In this document: piece after piece, positions 1 to 9,018 of the stretch | How positions within the stretch are numbered: the first letter of the stretch is position 1 | Layout: the number at the start of each line of letters is the position of its first letter | From: Methylorubrum populi | GTDB lineage: Bacteria > Pseudomonadota > Alphaproteobacteria > Rhizobiales > Beijerinckiaceae | DNA length: 64,000 nucleotides | NCBI GenBank assembly: GCA_036946625.1 | Contig: JAQIIU010000003.1 | Coordinates: 1,003,961-1,067,960 of the forward strand | Direction: 5' to 3' | Notes under the pieces: model-generated | The model's input: the letters and a program-made list of their open reading frames with translations, nothing else | Told to the model about the DNA's origin: nothing | The model's database searches: none | Position numbers and translations under genes: made by a program

Positions 1-535
1 TCGTATTGCCGAGATACATGGCGCGCGCACCGAGCGGGTTCTCGATGCCGCCCTTCATGTAGCGCGGCAGGTCCGGGCGGCGGCGCAGCATCTCGGACGG
101 CGGGCGCCAATCCGGCCATTCGCGCTTCATGGTGACGGTCTGGGTGCCGCCCCAGGTGAAGCCGGGACGGCCGACGCCGACGCCGTAGCGCAAGGCCTCG
201 CCGCCGGGCTGGATCAGGTAGAGACGGCGCTCGGTGGTCGAGACGATGATGGTGCCCGGTGCGTAGGGGCCGGAATACGGCACCGTCTCGCGCGGGATCG
301 CGGTCATCTGCGGCACTGTCGAGGCCAGCGGGTCGGCAGCGGCCGGCGAGCCCGGGATGTCCGCCGGCAGGACGGCGTTGGCGGTCGGCACCACGTTCTG
401 CGGGCGCACGCGCACCGTCAGGACGTCGGTCAGCGGCTGGCGGGTGAGCGGGTCGATCTCATAGGCGGCGGCGGGGCTTGCGAGCGCGACCGTCGCGCAG
501 GCGAGCCCGCCCAGGGCAATGACGAAACGGCGCAT
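1..535 (-). CDS. L,D-transpeptidase (ErfK/YbiS type), N-terminal part
   Basis: The gene starts at 535 and runs off the left edge, so only 178 residues are visible. A signal peptide with cleavage after PAAA (about residue 24) precedes a low-complexity linker. The start of a YkuD fold then appears from about residue 92, with IIVSTTERRLYLI, GVGVGRPGFTWGG and a W-P-DWRPP segment; this arrangement is typical of periplasmic ErfK/YbiS/YcfS/YnhG enzymes that make 3-3 peptidoglycan cross-links or attach proteins to the wall. The catalytic His and Cys motif would lie outside the window and cannot be checked. A GAGAGG ribosome site sits a few bases before the ATG. Family assignment is firm; the exact paralogue is not. 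Confidence 0.85.
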   Translation of the reverse strand, partial: MRRFVIALGGLACATVALASPAAAYEIDPLTRQPLTDVLTVRVRPQNVVPTANAVLPADIPGSPAAADPLASTVPQMTAIPRETVPYSGPYAPGTIIVSTTERRLYLIQPGGEALRYGVGVGRPGFTWGGTQTVTMKREWPDWRPPSEMLRRRPDLPRYMKGGIENPLGARAMYLGNT

Positions 536-830
536 CAGGGCCTCTCGAGGCAGGCGAAGAACAGGGGACGCGGTGGGAGAACCGCCGCACGATGCCGTGC
601 GGACCCTCGCCAAGGCGTAAACGCTCGCGGTTCAAAGCCAAGCTTGATTTGCGGTGCGGCACCGCTTCCGCCGCCCTCGTGACTGCGTGGCCACACTGTG
701 GCAGCTTGGCCGTACGGGCAAGAAGCAGGTTCGGGTCAGGGAAGCGGTTGGAGCGCGATGGCGAGGCATCCCCCGTGATCCGTCCCTTCGCGTCCGGCGC
801 AGATCGCGGCCTCGCCAGTCGGACCGGTTA

Positions 831-1691
831 TCAGGCCGCGTCGAGGCCGAGATCGACGATCGCGGAGCTGTGGGTGATCCAGCCGACCGAGATCAGATCG
901 ACGCCGGACGCCGCGACGGCACCGACCGTATCGCGGTCGATCCGGCCCGAGGCTTCGGTGACGGCGCGGCCATCGACCATCGCCACGGCCTGCCGCAGGG
1001 TGTCGGGTCTCATGTTGTCGAGGAGCACCGCGTCGGCACCGACCGAGAGCGCCTCTTCGAGCTGCGCCAGGGTATCGACCTCGACCTCGATCTTCACGAG
1101 GTGACCGGTCCCCGCCCGCGCCCGCTCGATCGCCGGGATGATGCCGCCCGCGACCGCGACGTGGTTGTCCTTGATCAGCACCGCGTCGTCGAGGCCGAAA
1201 CGGTGATTCGAGCCGCCGCCCGCGCGCACGGCGTGCTTCTCCAGCGCCCGCAGGCCCGGCGTGGTCTTGCGGGTGCAGACGATCCGCGCCTTGCCGTGCG
1301 GCCGGGCCGCCTCGACCAGCGAAGCCGTGGCCGTGGCGACGCCGCTGAGGCGGCAGAGCAGATTGAGGGCGACGCGCTCCGCGGTGAGTACGGCCCGGGC
1401 CGGGCCCGAGAGACGGATCACCGTGTCGCCCGGAGCGACGCGGCTGCCGTCGCCCCGCTCGACCGAGACCGACAGGCTCGGATCGATCAACGCGAAGGCG
1501 ATGGCCGCGGCATCCGTGCCGGCGATCACGCCGTCCTGGCGGGAGGCGATCACCGCCTCCATCCGCCTCCCGGCGGGTACGATGGCATCGGTGGTGATGT
1601 CGCCGGCCCGGCCGAGATCTTCCAGGAGCGCGGCCCGCACCGCCGGCTCGACGAGGAGCCGCGGCAACGGCAGCAGGATATCGTCAGGCAT
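831..1691 (-). CDS. nadC: nicotinate-nucleotide pyrophosphorylase (carboxylating)
   Basis: This 286-residue quinolinate phosphoribosyltransferase converts quinolinate and PRPP to nicotinate mononucleotide, the third step of de novo NAD synthesis. Family marks include LLEDLGRAGDITTDA near the N terminus, the RKTTPGLRALEK loop with conserved Arg and Lys, GGGSNHRFGLDDAVLIKDNH, and the C-terminal EASGRI and ISVGWITHS segments. Length matches the family (about 280-295). It is the last gene of a three-gene minus-strand operon, and its ATG at 1691 overlaps the end of nadB by 8 bases, implying translational coupling. Confidence 0.97.
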   Translation of the reverse strand: MPDDILLPLPRLLVEPAVRAALLEDLGRAGDITTDAIVPAGRRMEAVIASRQDGVIAGTDAAAIAFALIDPSLSVSVERGDGSRVAPGDTVIRLSGPARAVLTAERVALNLLCRLSGVATATASLVEAARPHGKARIVCTRKTTPGLRALEKHAVRAGGGSNHRFGLDDAVLIKDNHVAVAGGIIPAIERARAGTGHLVKIEVEVDTLAQLEEALSVGADAVLLDNMRPDTLRQAVAMVDGRAVTEASGRIDRDTVGAVAASGVDLISVGWITHSSAIVDLGLDAA

Positions 1692-3213
1692 CGGTGAGTT
1701 CCTGAAGGGCAGCGGGACCGCCCTGGACAGCGAGGGTGGTCACGGCGTGGCGGGCCGAATGCTGGCCCGGGAAGTCGCTGCGCCAGTGCGCACCGCGGCT
1801 CTCGCGCCGGTCGAGGGCGGCGCGGGCGATCATCAGGCCGGTGGCCGCGGCATCGCAGCCGGTCGCCGACAGGTCCGCGAGGCCGGAGACGGCCCGCGCC
1901 AGTCCCGCCGCGTCGCGCACGACGCCGACGCACGCCTCCATGATCCCGCGCACCTCGCCCAAGGTTTTCGCGTCCTGCGGGCGCATCTCGGGCAGCGGCG
2001 CGGGACGATCCGCGGAGATGGGTGCCGGCGCACCCCCGATCGACTCGGCGATGCGGGGGGCGAAGGCGAGCGCTTCGAGGAGCGAGTTGCTCGCGAGCCG
2101 GTTGGCGCCGTGCAGACCGGTGGAGGCGACCTCGCCGCAGGCCCACAGACCCGGGACGCTGCTGCGGCCGGCCTCGTCCACGAGGACGCCGCCCATGTGA
2201 TAGTGCGCCGCCGGGCGAACCGGGATCGGTTGGACGGCCGGGTCGATGCCGGCCTCCGCACAGAGCGCCGCCACGGTCGGGAAGCGCTCGGGCATGCGGG
2301 CGCCGAGGCTGCCGCGCGCGTCGAGAGAGACGGTGCGGCCGCGGCTGAGCGCCTGGAAGATGCCGCGGGCCACGATGTCCCTGGGCGCGAGATCGCCGCC
2401 TTCGATTCCGGCCATGACGGGCTCGCCGCGCTCGTCGATCAGGACGGCGCCCTCGCCCCGCAGGGCCTCGGTGGCCAGCGGCATCGGATCGCGGCCGGCG
2501 GCGATGGCGGTCGGGTGGAACTGCACGAATTCGAGGTCGCGCAGGGTTGCCCCCGCCCGCGCCGCGGCGAGCAGGCCGCGGCCGAGCGCACCGCGCGGGT
2601 TCGTGGTCGAGGCGTAGAGCGCCCCGAGGCCGCCGGTCGCGAGCACCACGGCCCGTGCCGGCAGGCGGAAGGCCGCGCCGTCCCGCTCGCACACGACGCC
2701 GCGCACGCTGCCGTCGGCGTCCTGCATCAGCCCATGCAGGCTCGCGACGAGAATCTCGATGGAGGCCGTCGCCCGAACCGCGCGGGCCAGAGCTTCGAGC
2801 ACGGTGCGCCCCGTCGAGTCGCCCCGCGCCCGCACGATGCGGCGGCGGCTGTGGGCGGCCTCCAGGCCGAGCGCCAGCGCGCCGTCCACCTCGCGGTCGA
2901 AGCCCGTGCCGAGGGCGACGAGCCAATCGATCAGGCCGGGGCCGGCCTCGGCGATGCGCAGGGCCACGCCCGGCTCGGTCAGCCCGGCGCCGGCGGCCTC
3001 CGTATCGGCGGCATGCAGGCGCGGCGCGTCGTCGGCACCCATGGCGGCGGCGATGCCGCCCTGGGCCCAGCCCGTGGCGGTGCCGGTTCCGAGCGGTGCC
3101 GCGGTGACGAGGGTGACGGGACGGGGGGCGAGCCGCAGGGCGGTGGCGAGACCGGCCACCCCGGCGCCGACCACGATCACCCGGTCGGCGGGGCTGCGGG
3201 CGAAGACGCTCAT
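1684..3213 (-). CDS. nadB: L-aspartate oxidase
   Basis: This 509-residue flavoprotein oxidises L-aspartate to iminoaspartate for quinolinate synthesis. The FAD-binding GAGVAGLATAL motif is near residues 15-25. The succinate dehydrogenase/fumarate reductase-like features GWAQGGIAAA, EFVQFHPTA, HYHMGGVLVDEAGR, GLWACGEVASTGLHGANRLASNS (in two parts) and LASNSLLEAL follow in the expected order. The ATG at 3213 overlaps the TGA of nadA (ATGA junction), which fixes this start over the longer open frame upstream. Confidence 0.97.
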   Translation of the reverse strand: MSVFARSPADRVIVVGAGVAGLATALRLAPRPVTLVTAAPLGTGTATGWAQGGIAAAMGADDAPRLHAADTEAAGAGLTEPGVALRIAEAGPGLIDWLVALGTGFDREVDGALALGLEAAHSRRRIVRARGDSTGRTVLEALARAVRATASIEILVASLHGLMQDADGSVRGVVCERDGAAFRLPARAVVLATGGLGALYASTTNPRGALGRGLLAAARAGATLRDLEFVQFHPTAIAAGRDPMPLATEALRGEGAVLIDERGEPVMAGIEGGDLAPRDIVARGIFQALSRGRTVSLDARGSLGARMPERFPTVAALCAEAGIDPAVQPIPVRPAAHYHMGGVLVDEAGRSSVPGLWACGEVASTGLHGANRLASNSLLEALAFAPRIAESIGGAPAPISADRPAPLPEMRPQDAKTLGEVRGIMEACVGVVRDAAGLARAVSGLADLSATGCDAAATGLMIARAALDRRESRGAHWRSDFPGQHSARHAVTTLAVQGGPAALQELTDA

Positions 3214-4256
3214 CAGGCGGCCTGTCTGGGTGAGACGGTCTGGGTCGGCTTGACCGCGAGCATCCGCTCGACCGCGCGCCGCGCCCGCTCGGCCAACCCT
3301 TCCTCGACGGTGATCTCGTGCGTCATCGTCTCGAGGGCGTGGCGGATGTTGGCGAGGCTGATCCGCTTCATGTGCGGGCACAGGTTGCAGGGCTTGATGA
3401 ACTCGATGTCGGGATTGGCGACCGCGATGTTGTCGGCCATCGAGCACTCGGTCACCAGAACGACCTGAGAGGGCCGCCTCTCGGTGACGTAGTTCATCAT
3501 CATCGCCGTCGAGCCGGAGAAGTCCGACGCCTCGACCACCTCCGGCGGGCATTCCGGGTGGGCGATCACGGTGATGCCGGGATAGCTGTCGCGCACGTCG
3601 GCGATGTCGGCCGGGGTGAAGCGCTCGTGCACCTCGCAATGCCCGGCCCAGGTCAGCATCTCGACCTCGGGCACCTGTTGCTGGACGTTGCGGGCCAGGA
3701 ACTCGTCCGGGATCATCAGCACCCGCGGCACCCCGAGCGAGCGCACCACGTCGGCGGCGTTGCCCGACGTGCAGCACACGTCGGATTCCGCCTTCACCGC
3801 AGCGGAGGTGTTGACGTAGGTCACCACCGGCACGCCCGGATACTTGGCACGCAGGGCCCGCACGTCGGCGGCGGTGATCGAATCGGCGAGCGAGCAGCCG
3901 GCGCCCATATCGGGCATCAGCACGGTCTTCTCGGGGTTCAGCAGCTTGGCGGTCTCCGCCATGAAGTGCACGCCGGCCAGCACGATCACGTCGGCGTCCA
4001 CCCGCGCCGCCTCGCGCGCCAGGGCGAGGCTGTCGCCGACGATGTCCGCCACCGTGTGGAAGATCTCGGGCGCCTGATAGTTGTGGGCGAGAACCACCGC
4101 GTTGCGCTCGCGTTTCAGGCGCAGGATCGCCTCCACGTCGGGCGCCAGCGCCGGCCACTCGATGGCGGGCACGTGACGGCTCACGCGGGCGTAGATCTCG
4201 GGCAGCGGAAGGGCCCGGCCGGCCGGCTCGCGAAGGGCGGATCCTGCCTGGGACAT
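3213..4256 (-). CDS. nadA: quinolinate synthase
   Basis: This 347-residue iron-sulfur enzyme condenses iminoaspartate with dihydroxyacetone phosphate to quinolinate. Visible marks are [25 protein letters not shown], the CTSGNA and NLCPHMKRI cysteines expected to bind the 4Fe-4S cluster, and HPECPPEV. I chose the ATG at 4256 because AAAGGAG lies eight bases before it. A longer start ([10 protein letters not shown]) would put coding sequence through the operator palindrome at 4270-4286, which is unlikely. It is the first gene of the nadA-nadB-nadC operon. Confidence 0.97.
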   Translation of the reverse strand: MSQAGSALREPAGRALPLPEIYARVSRHVPAIEWPALAPDVEAILRLKRERNAVVLAHNYQAPEIFHTVADIVGDSLALAREAARVDADVIVLAGVHFMAETAKLLNPEKTVLMPDMGAGCSLADSITAADVRALRAKYPGVPVVTYVNTSAAVKAESDVCCTSGNAADVVRSLGVPRVLMIPDEFLARNVQQQVPEVEMLTWAGHCEVHERFTPADIADVRDSYPGITVIAHPECPPEVVEASDFSGSTAMMMNYVTERRPSQVVLVTECSMADNIAVANPDIEFIKPCNLCPHMKRISLANIRHALETMTHEITVEEGLAERARRAVERMLAVKPTQTVSPRQAA

Positions 4257-4269
4257 CGTGGTCTCCTTT

Positions 4270-4286
4270 ATGCTCAAATTGAGCAT
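4270..4286 (-). promoter_or_regulatory. operator palindrome before nadA, likely NadQ-type (site 1)
   Basis: Perfect 17-base palindrome with arms ATGCTCAA and TTGAGCAT around a central A, lying 14 bases before the nadA start codon. A regulator bound here would block transcription or its first steps. From memory, alphaproteobacterial NadQ (COG4111) is predicted to bind palindromes of this kind before NAD synthesis genes. The palindrome is seen directly; the regulator name is inference, and no nadQ gene lies in the window. Confidence 0.7.
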
Positions 4287-4327
4287 TGCGCCGCCTAACT
4301 TAGGCGTCGCCCTCCGCCTTGTCCAGA

Positions 4328-4346
4328 TATGCTGAGACTGAGCATA
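4328..4346 (-). promoter_or_regulatory. operator palindrome before nadA, likely NadQ-type (site 2)
   Basis: A second 19-base near-palindrome, arms TATGCTGAG and CTGAGCATA around A, with a single mismatch between arms. It shares the ATGCT/AGCAT outer halves with site 1. The centres of the two sites are 59 bp apart, close to a whole number of helical turns, which would let a dimeric regulator bind both on nearly the same face. Confidence 0.65.
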
Positions 4347-4653
4347 ACGATTTTGCGACGCAAACTTTTGCTGCGGTCGCACAAGCGGGGGCGTTGGAGA
4401 ACAGCCGACAAACAGTTTCCTATTAAATTATAAATATCACTTGATGGGAATGTTTAACCACCAGAATGCAGGAGCGACTTCATCTAAATCTCACGTTAAC
4501 AATTCGGGTGAGACAACCATCGTTGCAGACAGTGGGAGCATGGCTTCAGGCCGAGCCACGATCAAGAGTTGTACGATCAGCTCATTCGCGGCGGCCGCGA
4601 GCCTGTCTCTCGAAAATCCAACGGCGAAGAAATCGTCGGGGCCCGCCTCTATC
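4347..4653. other. AT-rich gap between nadA and the chemoreceptor
   Basis: This stretch is far poorer in GC than its neighbours, especially 4420-4500. It probably carries the divergent promoters of nadA and the chemoreceptor. An in-frame ATG at 4441 would extend the chemoreceptor by 71 residues, but the added peptide is rich in Ser/Asn/Thr and its base composition is not that of the coding regions around it. No other gene is visible. Confidence 0.5.
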
Positions 4654-6027
4654 ATGCTGCTTCTCAAGCTCCGTCGCGGTGCAGGACATTCCGCACCGAC
4701 GCTCACCGAAAGCCCGATCGCCGGCCCCTCGGACGAGGAGCGCCTGATCGGCGCGATCAGGCAATTGGCCGAGCATGCCGGTCCCGACGACGATTCGTTT
4801 ACGGAAACGGCGATCGGCTCAGCCTTGGCCGATCTCGACCGGAAGCAGCGCAGGGACATCCGCACCGGGCGGTCCGACATCGCCGCCGTCGCCAAGGAGG
4901 CCTCGGAAGGCGCGATCAATATCGGCTGGACCACCTACGACGTCGGCGAGGTCGCGCAATCGACGCAGACGATCGCCAGCGCCATCGAGGAGATGGTCTC
5001 CTCCATCGCCGAGGTCGCGGAAACCTCGACGACGGCGGGCGCGAGTGCCGCCGCCGCCCGCGAGGCAATGAGCGCATGCACGGCCGATGTCGGCAACGCG
5101 CGTTCCGCCATGGATGCGATCCGCGACCGCACGCATCAGATCGACGAGCGCCTCCAGCTTCTCCAGAACGCCATCGCCGAGATCGGTACCATGGCGGGCA
5201 CCATCGCGACGATATCGAGCCAGACCAACCTGCTCGCGCTCAACGCCACCATCGAGGCGGCCCGCGCCGGCGAGGCGGGACGCGGCTTCTCGGTCGTGGC
5301 CGCCGAGGTGAAATCGCTGTCCGGGCAGACCGCCCGCTCGACCGAGCAGATCCGCACCTGGCTCAACACGCTCCAGGGTGAGATGAATCAGATCGCCCGG
5401 GCGGTGGAGGAAAGCCGCACGGCGGTGGCGACGGGCAGCACCGTGGTCGATACGCTCGGCACCCGTGTCGAGGGCGCGGCCGAGCGCATCGCGCAGACCA
5501 GCGAGATGAACACCGCGCTCGCCGCGACCATCACCGAGCAGCGCAGCGCGACGGCGGAGATCTCCCGCAGCGTCCAGAGCATCGCGGAGAAGGCGGCCAA
5601 GACCCGCACCGAGATCGACAGCATCACGAAGCGCCTCCTGAAAGCCGAAGGCATCGCGCAGACGGCCCTCGCAGACGCCGCCGGTCTCGATCTCTACGAA
5701 TTGGTGCGCCTGCCGGCCGATATCGGCCTGTGGAAGCGGGAACTGGCGACGATTTTGCTCGGCGCGGCGGCGGCCGATCCGGCCAAGGCGTCGTTGCGCG
5801 GACGCGCCGCGCGGCAGGTCGCGGAGGGTCTGCGCTCCGACGCCGCGCGCAGTCAGGCGGCGGATGCGTTCCTGACGGCCGAAGCGACCGCCCACGAGCA
5901 GGCGGAGCGCATGGTTCAGGCGATCGCTCAGGGCAACTGGGATGTCGGCACGCCGGCCTATCAGGCCGCGGGCGCCGCGATGAAGGAGATGATCGCGGCG
6001 GCGAACCGGATCGTCGAAGCCGGCTGA
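4654..6027 (+). CDS. soluble methyl-accepting chemotaxis protein
   Basis: This 457-residue protein (from the ATG at 4654) has the MCP signalling domain but no membrane segment and no extracellular sensor, so it should act in the cytoplasm, clustering with CheA and CheW. The highly conserved hairpin tip is clear around residues 187-235 ([20 protein letters not shown] followed by [18 protein letters not shown]). Long Ala/Glu heptads on both sides form the coiled coil. About 90 N-terminal residues and a 110-residue C-terminal helical tail contain no sensor domain I recognise. No good ribosome site favours 4654 over the upstream ATG at 4441; base composition decided the choice. No che genes are nearby. 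Confidence 0.88.
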   Translation: MLLLKLRRGAGHSAPTLTESPIAGPSDEERLIGAIRQLAEHAGPDDDSFTETAIGSALADLDRKQRRDIRTGRSDIAAVAKEASEGAINIGWTTYDVGEVAQSTQTIASAIEEMVSSIAEVAETSTTAGASAAAAREAMSACTADVGNARSAMDAIRDRTHQIDERLQLLQNAIAEIGTMAGTIATISSQTNLLALNATIEAARAGEAGRGFSVVAAEVKSLSGQTARSTEQIRTWLNTLQGEMNQIARAVEESRTAVATGSTVVDTLGTRVEGAAERIAQTSEMNTALAATITEQRSATAEISRSVQSIAEKAAKTRTEIDSITKRLLKAEGIAQTALADAAGLDLYELVRLPADIGLWKRELATILLGAAAADPAKASLRGRAARQVAEGLRSDAARSQAADAFLTAEATAHEQAERMVQAIAQGNWDVGTPAYQAAGAAMKEMIAAANRIVEAG

Positions 6028-6076
6028 GCCGGGAAGGGCCGCCCGTCCTCTCGGGATCGGTGCGGCCCCGATCGTT

Positions 6077-6370
6077 TCAAGCGGCGTCGGGATCGCCGGT
6101 CCAGGTCGTGGCGAAGGTGGCCAGATGACGGGCATCCGTGAAGGCCAGCACCGTGACGGTGCGCTCGGCCGGCACGGCGCCGGGGTAGGGCGCCAGCATC
6201 ACCGTTTCCTGCGACAGGCGAGCGTCGGGCGCGTTCGCGTCGAGCCACGCCTTCGCCTCCGGCGTCAAGCTGGCCGGGTCGGCCAGCGCCCGCGAGTCGG
6301 AGCGCAACACGATGATCGTCGTGCCGAGCCCCGGATTGGCCTCTTGGATCTGCTTGATGATATCGATCAT
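6077..6370 (-). CDS. hypothetical protein (97 residues)
   Basis: The ATG at 6370 overlaps the stop of the EthD-type gene (ATGA), so the two are translated together. The protein has alternating hydrophobic strands (TTIIVLRSDS, RTVTVLAFTD) and could be a small alpha/beta fold, perhaps a second ferredoxin-like dimer like its partner. I recognise no family and see no signal peptide or membrane helix. The coupling to an EthD protein suggests a shared role in handling a small organic molecule, but that is only an inference. Confidence 0.75.
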   Translation of the reverse strand: MIDIIKQIQEANPGLGTTIIVLRSDSRALADPASLTPEAKAWLDANAPDARLSQETVMLAPYPGAVPAERTVTVLAFTDARHLATFATTWTGDPDAA

Positions 6371-6696
6371 CAGACCCTTGTTTCCGACGAAGCGTATTCG
6401 CTGAGCTGCACCGCCGGCTGCGTATCGGTGAAGTTCGGGATGTCTCCGAAGATCTCCGGGCCGTCCGCGGCGGCCGCAGCCTTGAACGCATCCGCCGACT
6501 CGAAGCGCAGCAGCGCCACCACCTGATAGGGCGGCGCTCCGCCGTCCGGCGTGCCGATGCCCTTCACCACCGTGTAATCGTGCAGGCCCTTCGGGGTCCA
6601 GCGCTCGCCGACCAGCGGCATGTGCTTCTTGAGATAGTAGTCCATATCGAAGCGGGTGCCGGCGCCGCTCGGATACATCACGCTGACGAGGATCAT
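6370..6696 (-). CDS. EthD family protein
   Basis: A 108-residue ferredoxin-like alpha/beta protein of the EthD family. The N-terminal MILVSVMYPSGAG strand, FDMDYYLKKHMPLV helix, YQVVALLRFES strand and a PNFTDTQPAVQLSEY end are the usual pattern. EthD proteins are dimeric and often accompany oxidative degradation genes, but their exact reaction is mostly unknown. The start at 6696 is supported by an AAGGAGA site 4 bases upstream; a longer open frame begins at 6753 without one. First gene of a two-gene unit with the 97-residue protein. Confidence 0.88.
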   Translation of the reverse strand: MILVSVMYPSGAGTRFDMDYYLKKHMPLVGERWTPKGLHDYTVVKGIGTPDGGAPPYQVVALLRFESADAFKAAAAADGPEIFGDIPNFTDTQPAVQLSEYASSETRV

Positions 6697-6831
6697 GGCG
6701 TCTCCTTCCGCCGGCGCTCTACCGCGGGCCGGCGGATCGGGAACATGACGCACCCGGCCGCCGGATCAAGCGCGGGCGGCGCCCAAGTCACGAGAGCCCC
6801 AGTCACGAGAACGTTCTTGAGAGACCGTTCG

Positions 6832-8196
6832 TCAGTGCAGCTTCACCCGCGGCTCGGTGCGGCGGGTCAGGGCCCGGGCGAGGGCATCGAGGCTGGTCTT
6901 CCACCAGCCGTTCACCGCCGTCTCGTGCATCTTGTAGAGCGAGCGGTACATCAGCCGGGCGAACAGCCCGGCGATGAACATGTTCTTCCCCTGGATGAAG
7001 CCCATCAGGTTGCCCACCGCGGTGTACTCGCCGAGCGAGACCAGGGAGCCGAAGTCGCGGTACTTGAACGGCTTCAGCGGCCGGCCGGCCAGCCGGTTGG
7101 CGATCTGCCCGTAGAGGTGCGAGGCCTGCTGATGCGCGGCTTGCGCCCGCGGCGGGATCGGCGTGTCGAAGCCGGCCTCCACGAGGTAGGCGCAGTCGCC
7201 CATGGCGAACACGTCCGGGTCGCGCGACGTCTGCAACGTCGGCGTGACGACGAGCTGGTTGTTGCGCGTGCTCTCCAGGCCGCCGAGATCCTTGAGGAAG
7301 GCCGGCCCCTTCACGCCCGCGGCCCAGACCACGAGCTCGGACGGGATGAAGCCGCCATCGGCGAGCTGGACGCCGTCGGCGCGCACCTCGGTCACGCGCG
7401 CCTTCACCCGCACCTCGACGCCGATCTTCGTGAGGAGCGCCATGACCTCCCCCGCCAGCCGCTGCGGCACCGCCGGCAGGATGCGGTCGGCGGCCTCGAC
7501 CAGGGTGATCTTGAGGTCCTTGGCCGGGTCGATCCGGTCGAGGCCGGTGCTGGCGACCTCGCGGGTGGTGCGGTGCAGTTCCGCCGCGAGCTCCGTGCCG
7601 GTCGCGCCCGCCCCGATCACCGTCACGTGGAGCTGGCCGGGGCGCACCGGGCCCTCCTGGGTGTGGGCGCGCAGCATGCCGTTGACGAGGCGCTGGTGGA
7701 AGCGCACCGCCTGCTCCTTGGTGTCGAGGGCAATGGCGTGCTCCGCCACCCCCGGCGTGCCGAAATCGTTGGTGGTGGACCCCACCGCCATGATCAGCGT
7801 GCCGTAGGGCACCGTGCGCATCGGCGTGACCTCGCGCCCCTCGCCGTCACGGCTGGCGGCGAGCTGGATCACCCGCTTCTCGCGATCGAGACCGGTCATC
7901 TCGCCGATACGGTAGCGGAAATGGTTGGCGTGGGCGTGATGCAGGTAGTCGACCGCGTGGTGGCCGACATCGAGCGAGCCGGCGGCAACCTCGTGCAGCA
8001 GCGGCTTCCAGATGTGGGTCCGCGCCCGGTCGACCAGGGTGACGTGCGCCTTGCCGCGCTTGCCATATTTGTTGCCGAGCTTCGTCACCAGTTCCAGGCC
8101 GGCGGCCCCTCCCCCCACCACGACGATCCTGTGCAGATCGGTGACCGTTTCGCTCGGAACCATCCTCGCCCCACTCCCGTGCGTGGGCCGCGTCAT
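6832..8196 (-). CDS. ndh: type II NADH dehydrogenase (NDH-2), FAD-dependent
   Basis: This 454-residue enzyme oxidises NADH and passes electrons to quinone without pumping protons. The first dinucleotide fold (IVVVGGGAAGLEL) is near residue 25 and the second (VTVIGAGATGTELAAEL) near residue 190. The FAD-binding DVFAMGDCAYL and the AQAAHQQASHL segment follow, and the C terminus (KNMFIAGLFARLMYRSLYK) has the amphipathic, basic end that docks NDH-2 on the membrane. A GGAGG site supports the ATG at 8196; an internal ATG at 8163 would also keep the whole fold. Confidence 0.94.
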   Translation of the reverse strand: MTRPTHGSGARMVPSETVTDLHRIVVVGGGAAGLELVTKLGNKYGKRGKAHVTLVDRARTHIWKPLLHEVAAGSLDVGHHAVDYLHHAHANHFRYRIGEMTGLDREKRVIQLAASRDGEGREVTPMRTVPYGTLIMAVGSTTNDFGTPGVAEHAIALDTKEQAVRFHQRLVNGMLRAHTQEGPVRPGQLHVTVIGAGATGTELAAELHRTTREVASTGLDRIDPAKDLKITLVEAADRILPAVPQRLAGEVMALLTKIGVEVRVKARVTEVRADGVQLADGGFIPSELVVWAAGVKGPAFLKDLGGLESTRNNQLVVTPTLQTSRDPDVFAMGDCAYLVEAGFDTPIPPRAQAAHQQASHLYGQIANRLAGRPLKPFKYRDFGSLVSLGEYTAVGNLMGFIQGKNMFIAGLFARLMYRSLYKMHETAVNGWWKTSLDALARALTRRTEPRVKLH

Positions 8197-8344
8197 TCGG
8201 CGGCCCTCCAGCTTGGAATGATCTTACATCAGCACCCGTGCGATCACCCACTCGTTCGCCGCGTGGGTGGGGCGCAAGTTTGGCAAAGCATCCTGGGCGG
8301 ATCCGGCAAAATTTTTTGTGCCGCTGAGAAGCTTTTCTTTTGTT

Positions 8345-8992
8345 CTACTGGGCCGGGGCACCGGGCTGGCGCAGGGGATGGGCGCGGGCGACCGCATCGA
8401 GCGAGAGGAGCGTCTCGGCGATCCGCTTCACTGTCGGATAGGGTTCGGTGTCGATGCCGAAAATACCGGTGCCGACCCAGAGGCTGATCAGGCAGAGATC
8501 GGCATGGCTGACCGCGTCGCCCTGGCAGAAGCGGCCCGTGCCCGGCTCGGCCGAGAGACGCGTCTCCAGCGTCTTCAGGCCGGTGGTGAAGGCGTTGCGC
8601 AGGAATTCCAGCATCCGCTCGCGCGACAGGCCGTAATTCTCCATCAGGAAGGTGCGCACCCGCGGGACGTAGAGGGGATGCGTGTCGCAGGCGACGAGTT
8701 GAGCCAGCGAGCGGACGCGGGCCCGCGCCCGCGGCTCGGCCGGCAGCAGCGGAACGCCGGGATGCGTCTCTTCGAGGTAATCGAGGATCGCCAGCGACTG
8801 CGTCAGGGGTGGGCCCTCGCCGTCGAACAGGGCCGGCACCGCACCCTGCGGATTGATGGCGAGGAAGTCCGGCTTGAACTGATCGCCGGCATCGAGATCG
8901 AGGAAGCTTTCCTCGTAAGCGATGCCCTTCAGGTTCAGCGCCGCACGCACCCGGAACGCGGCGGCGGAGCGCCAGTTGCCGTACATCTTCAT
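8345..8992 (-). CDS. glutathione S-transferase, zeta class (maleylacetoacetate isomerase-like)
   Basis: A 215-residue protein with an N-terminal thioredoxin-like domain (MKMYGNWRSAAAFRVRAAL, then INPQGAVPALF and LTQSLAILDYLEE) and an all-helical C-terminal domain. The order and the NPQGxVPAL motif fit zeta-class GSTs such as MaiA. However the usual SS-C catalytic motif after the first strand reads S-A-A here, so isomerase activity is uncertain. Tyrosine-degradation partners (hmgA, fahA) are not next to it. The start at 8992 is preceded by GGAAGC. Confidence 0.87.
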   Translation of the reverse strand: MKMYGNWRSAAAFRVRAALNLKGIAYEESFLDLDAGDQFKPDFLAINPQGAVPALFDGEGPPLTQSLAILDYLEETHPGVPLLPAEPRARARVRSLAQLVACDTHPLYVPRVRTFLMENYGLSRERMLEFLRNAFTTGLKTLETRLSAEPGTGRFCQGDAVSHADLCLISLWVGTGIFGIDTEPYPTVKRIAETLLSLDAVARAHPLRQPGAPAQ

Positions 8993-9018
8993 GGGTCGCT
9001 TCCTTTCCCGTCTTCCGC

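Noticed and set aside
1261..3468. 735-codon open frame on the plus strand opposite nadC-nadB
   Set aside because: It is antisense to two certain enzymes and has Arg/Ala/Gly-rich composition typical of high-GC shadows.
4441..4653. N-terminal extension of the chemoreceptor
   Set aside because: AT-rich, Ser/Asn/Thr-rich peptide with no domain; more likely promoter DNA. Not fully excluded.
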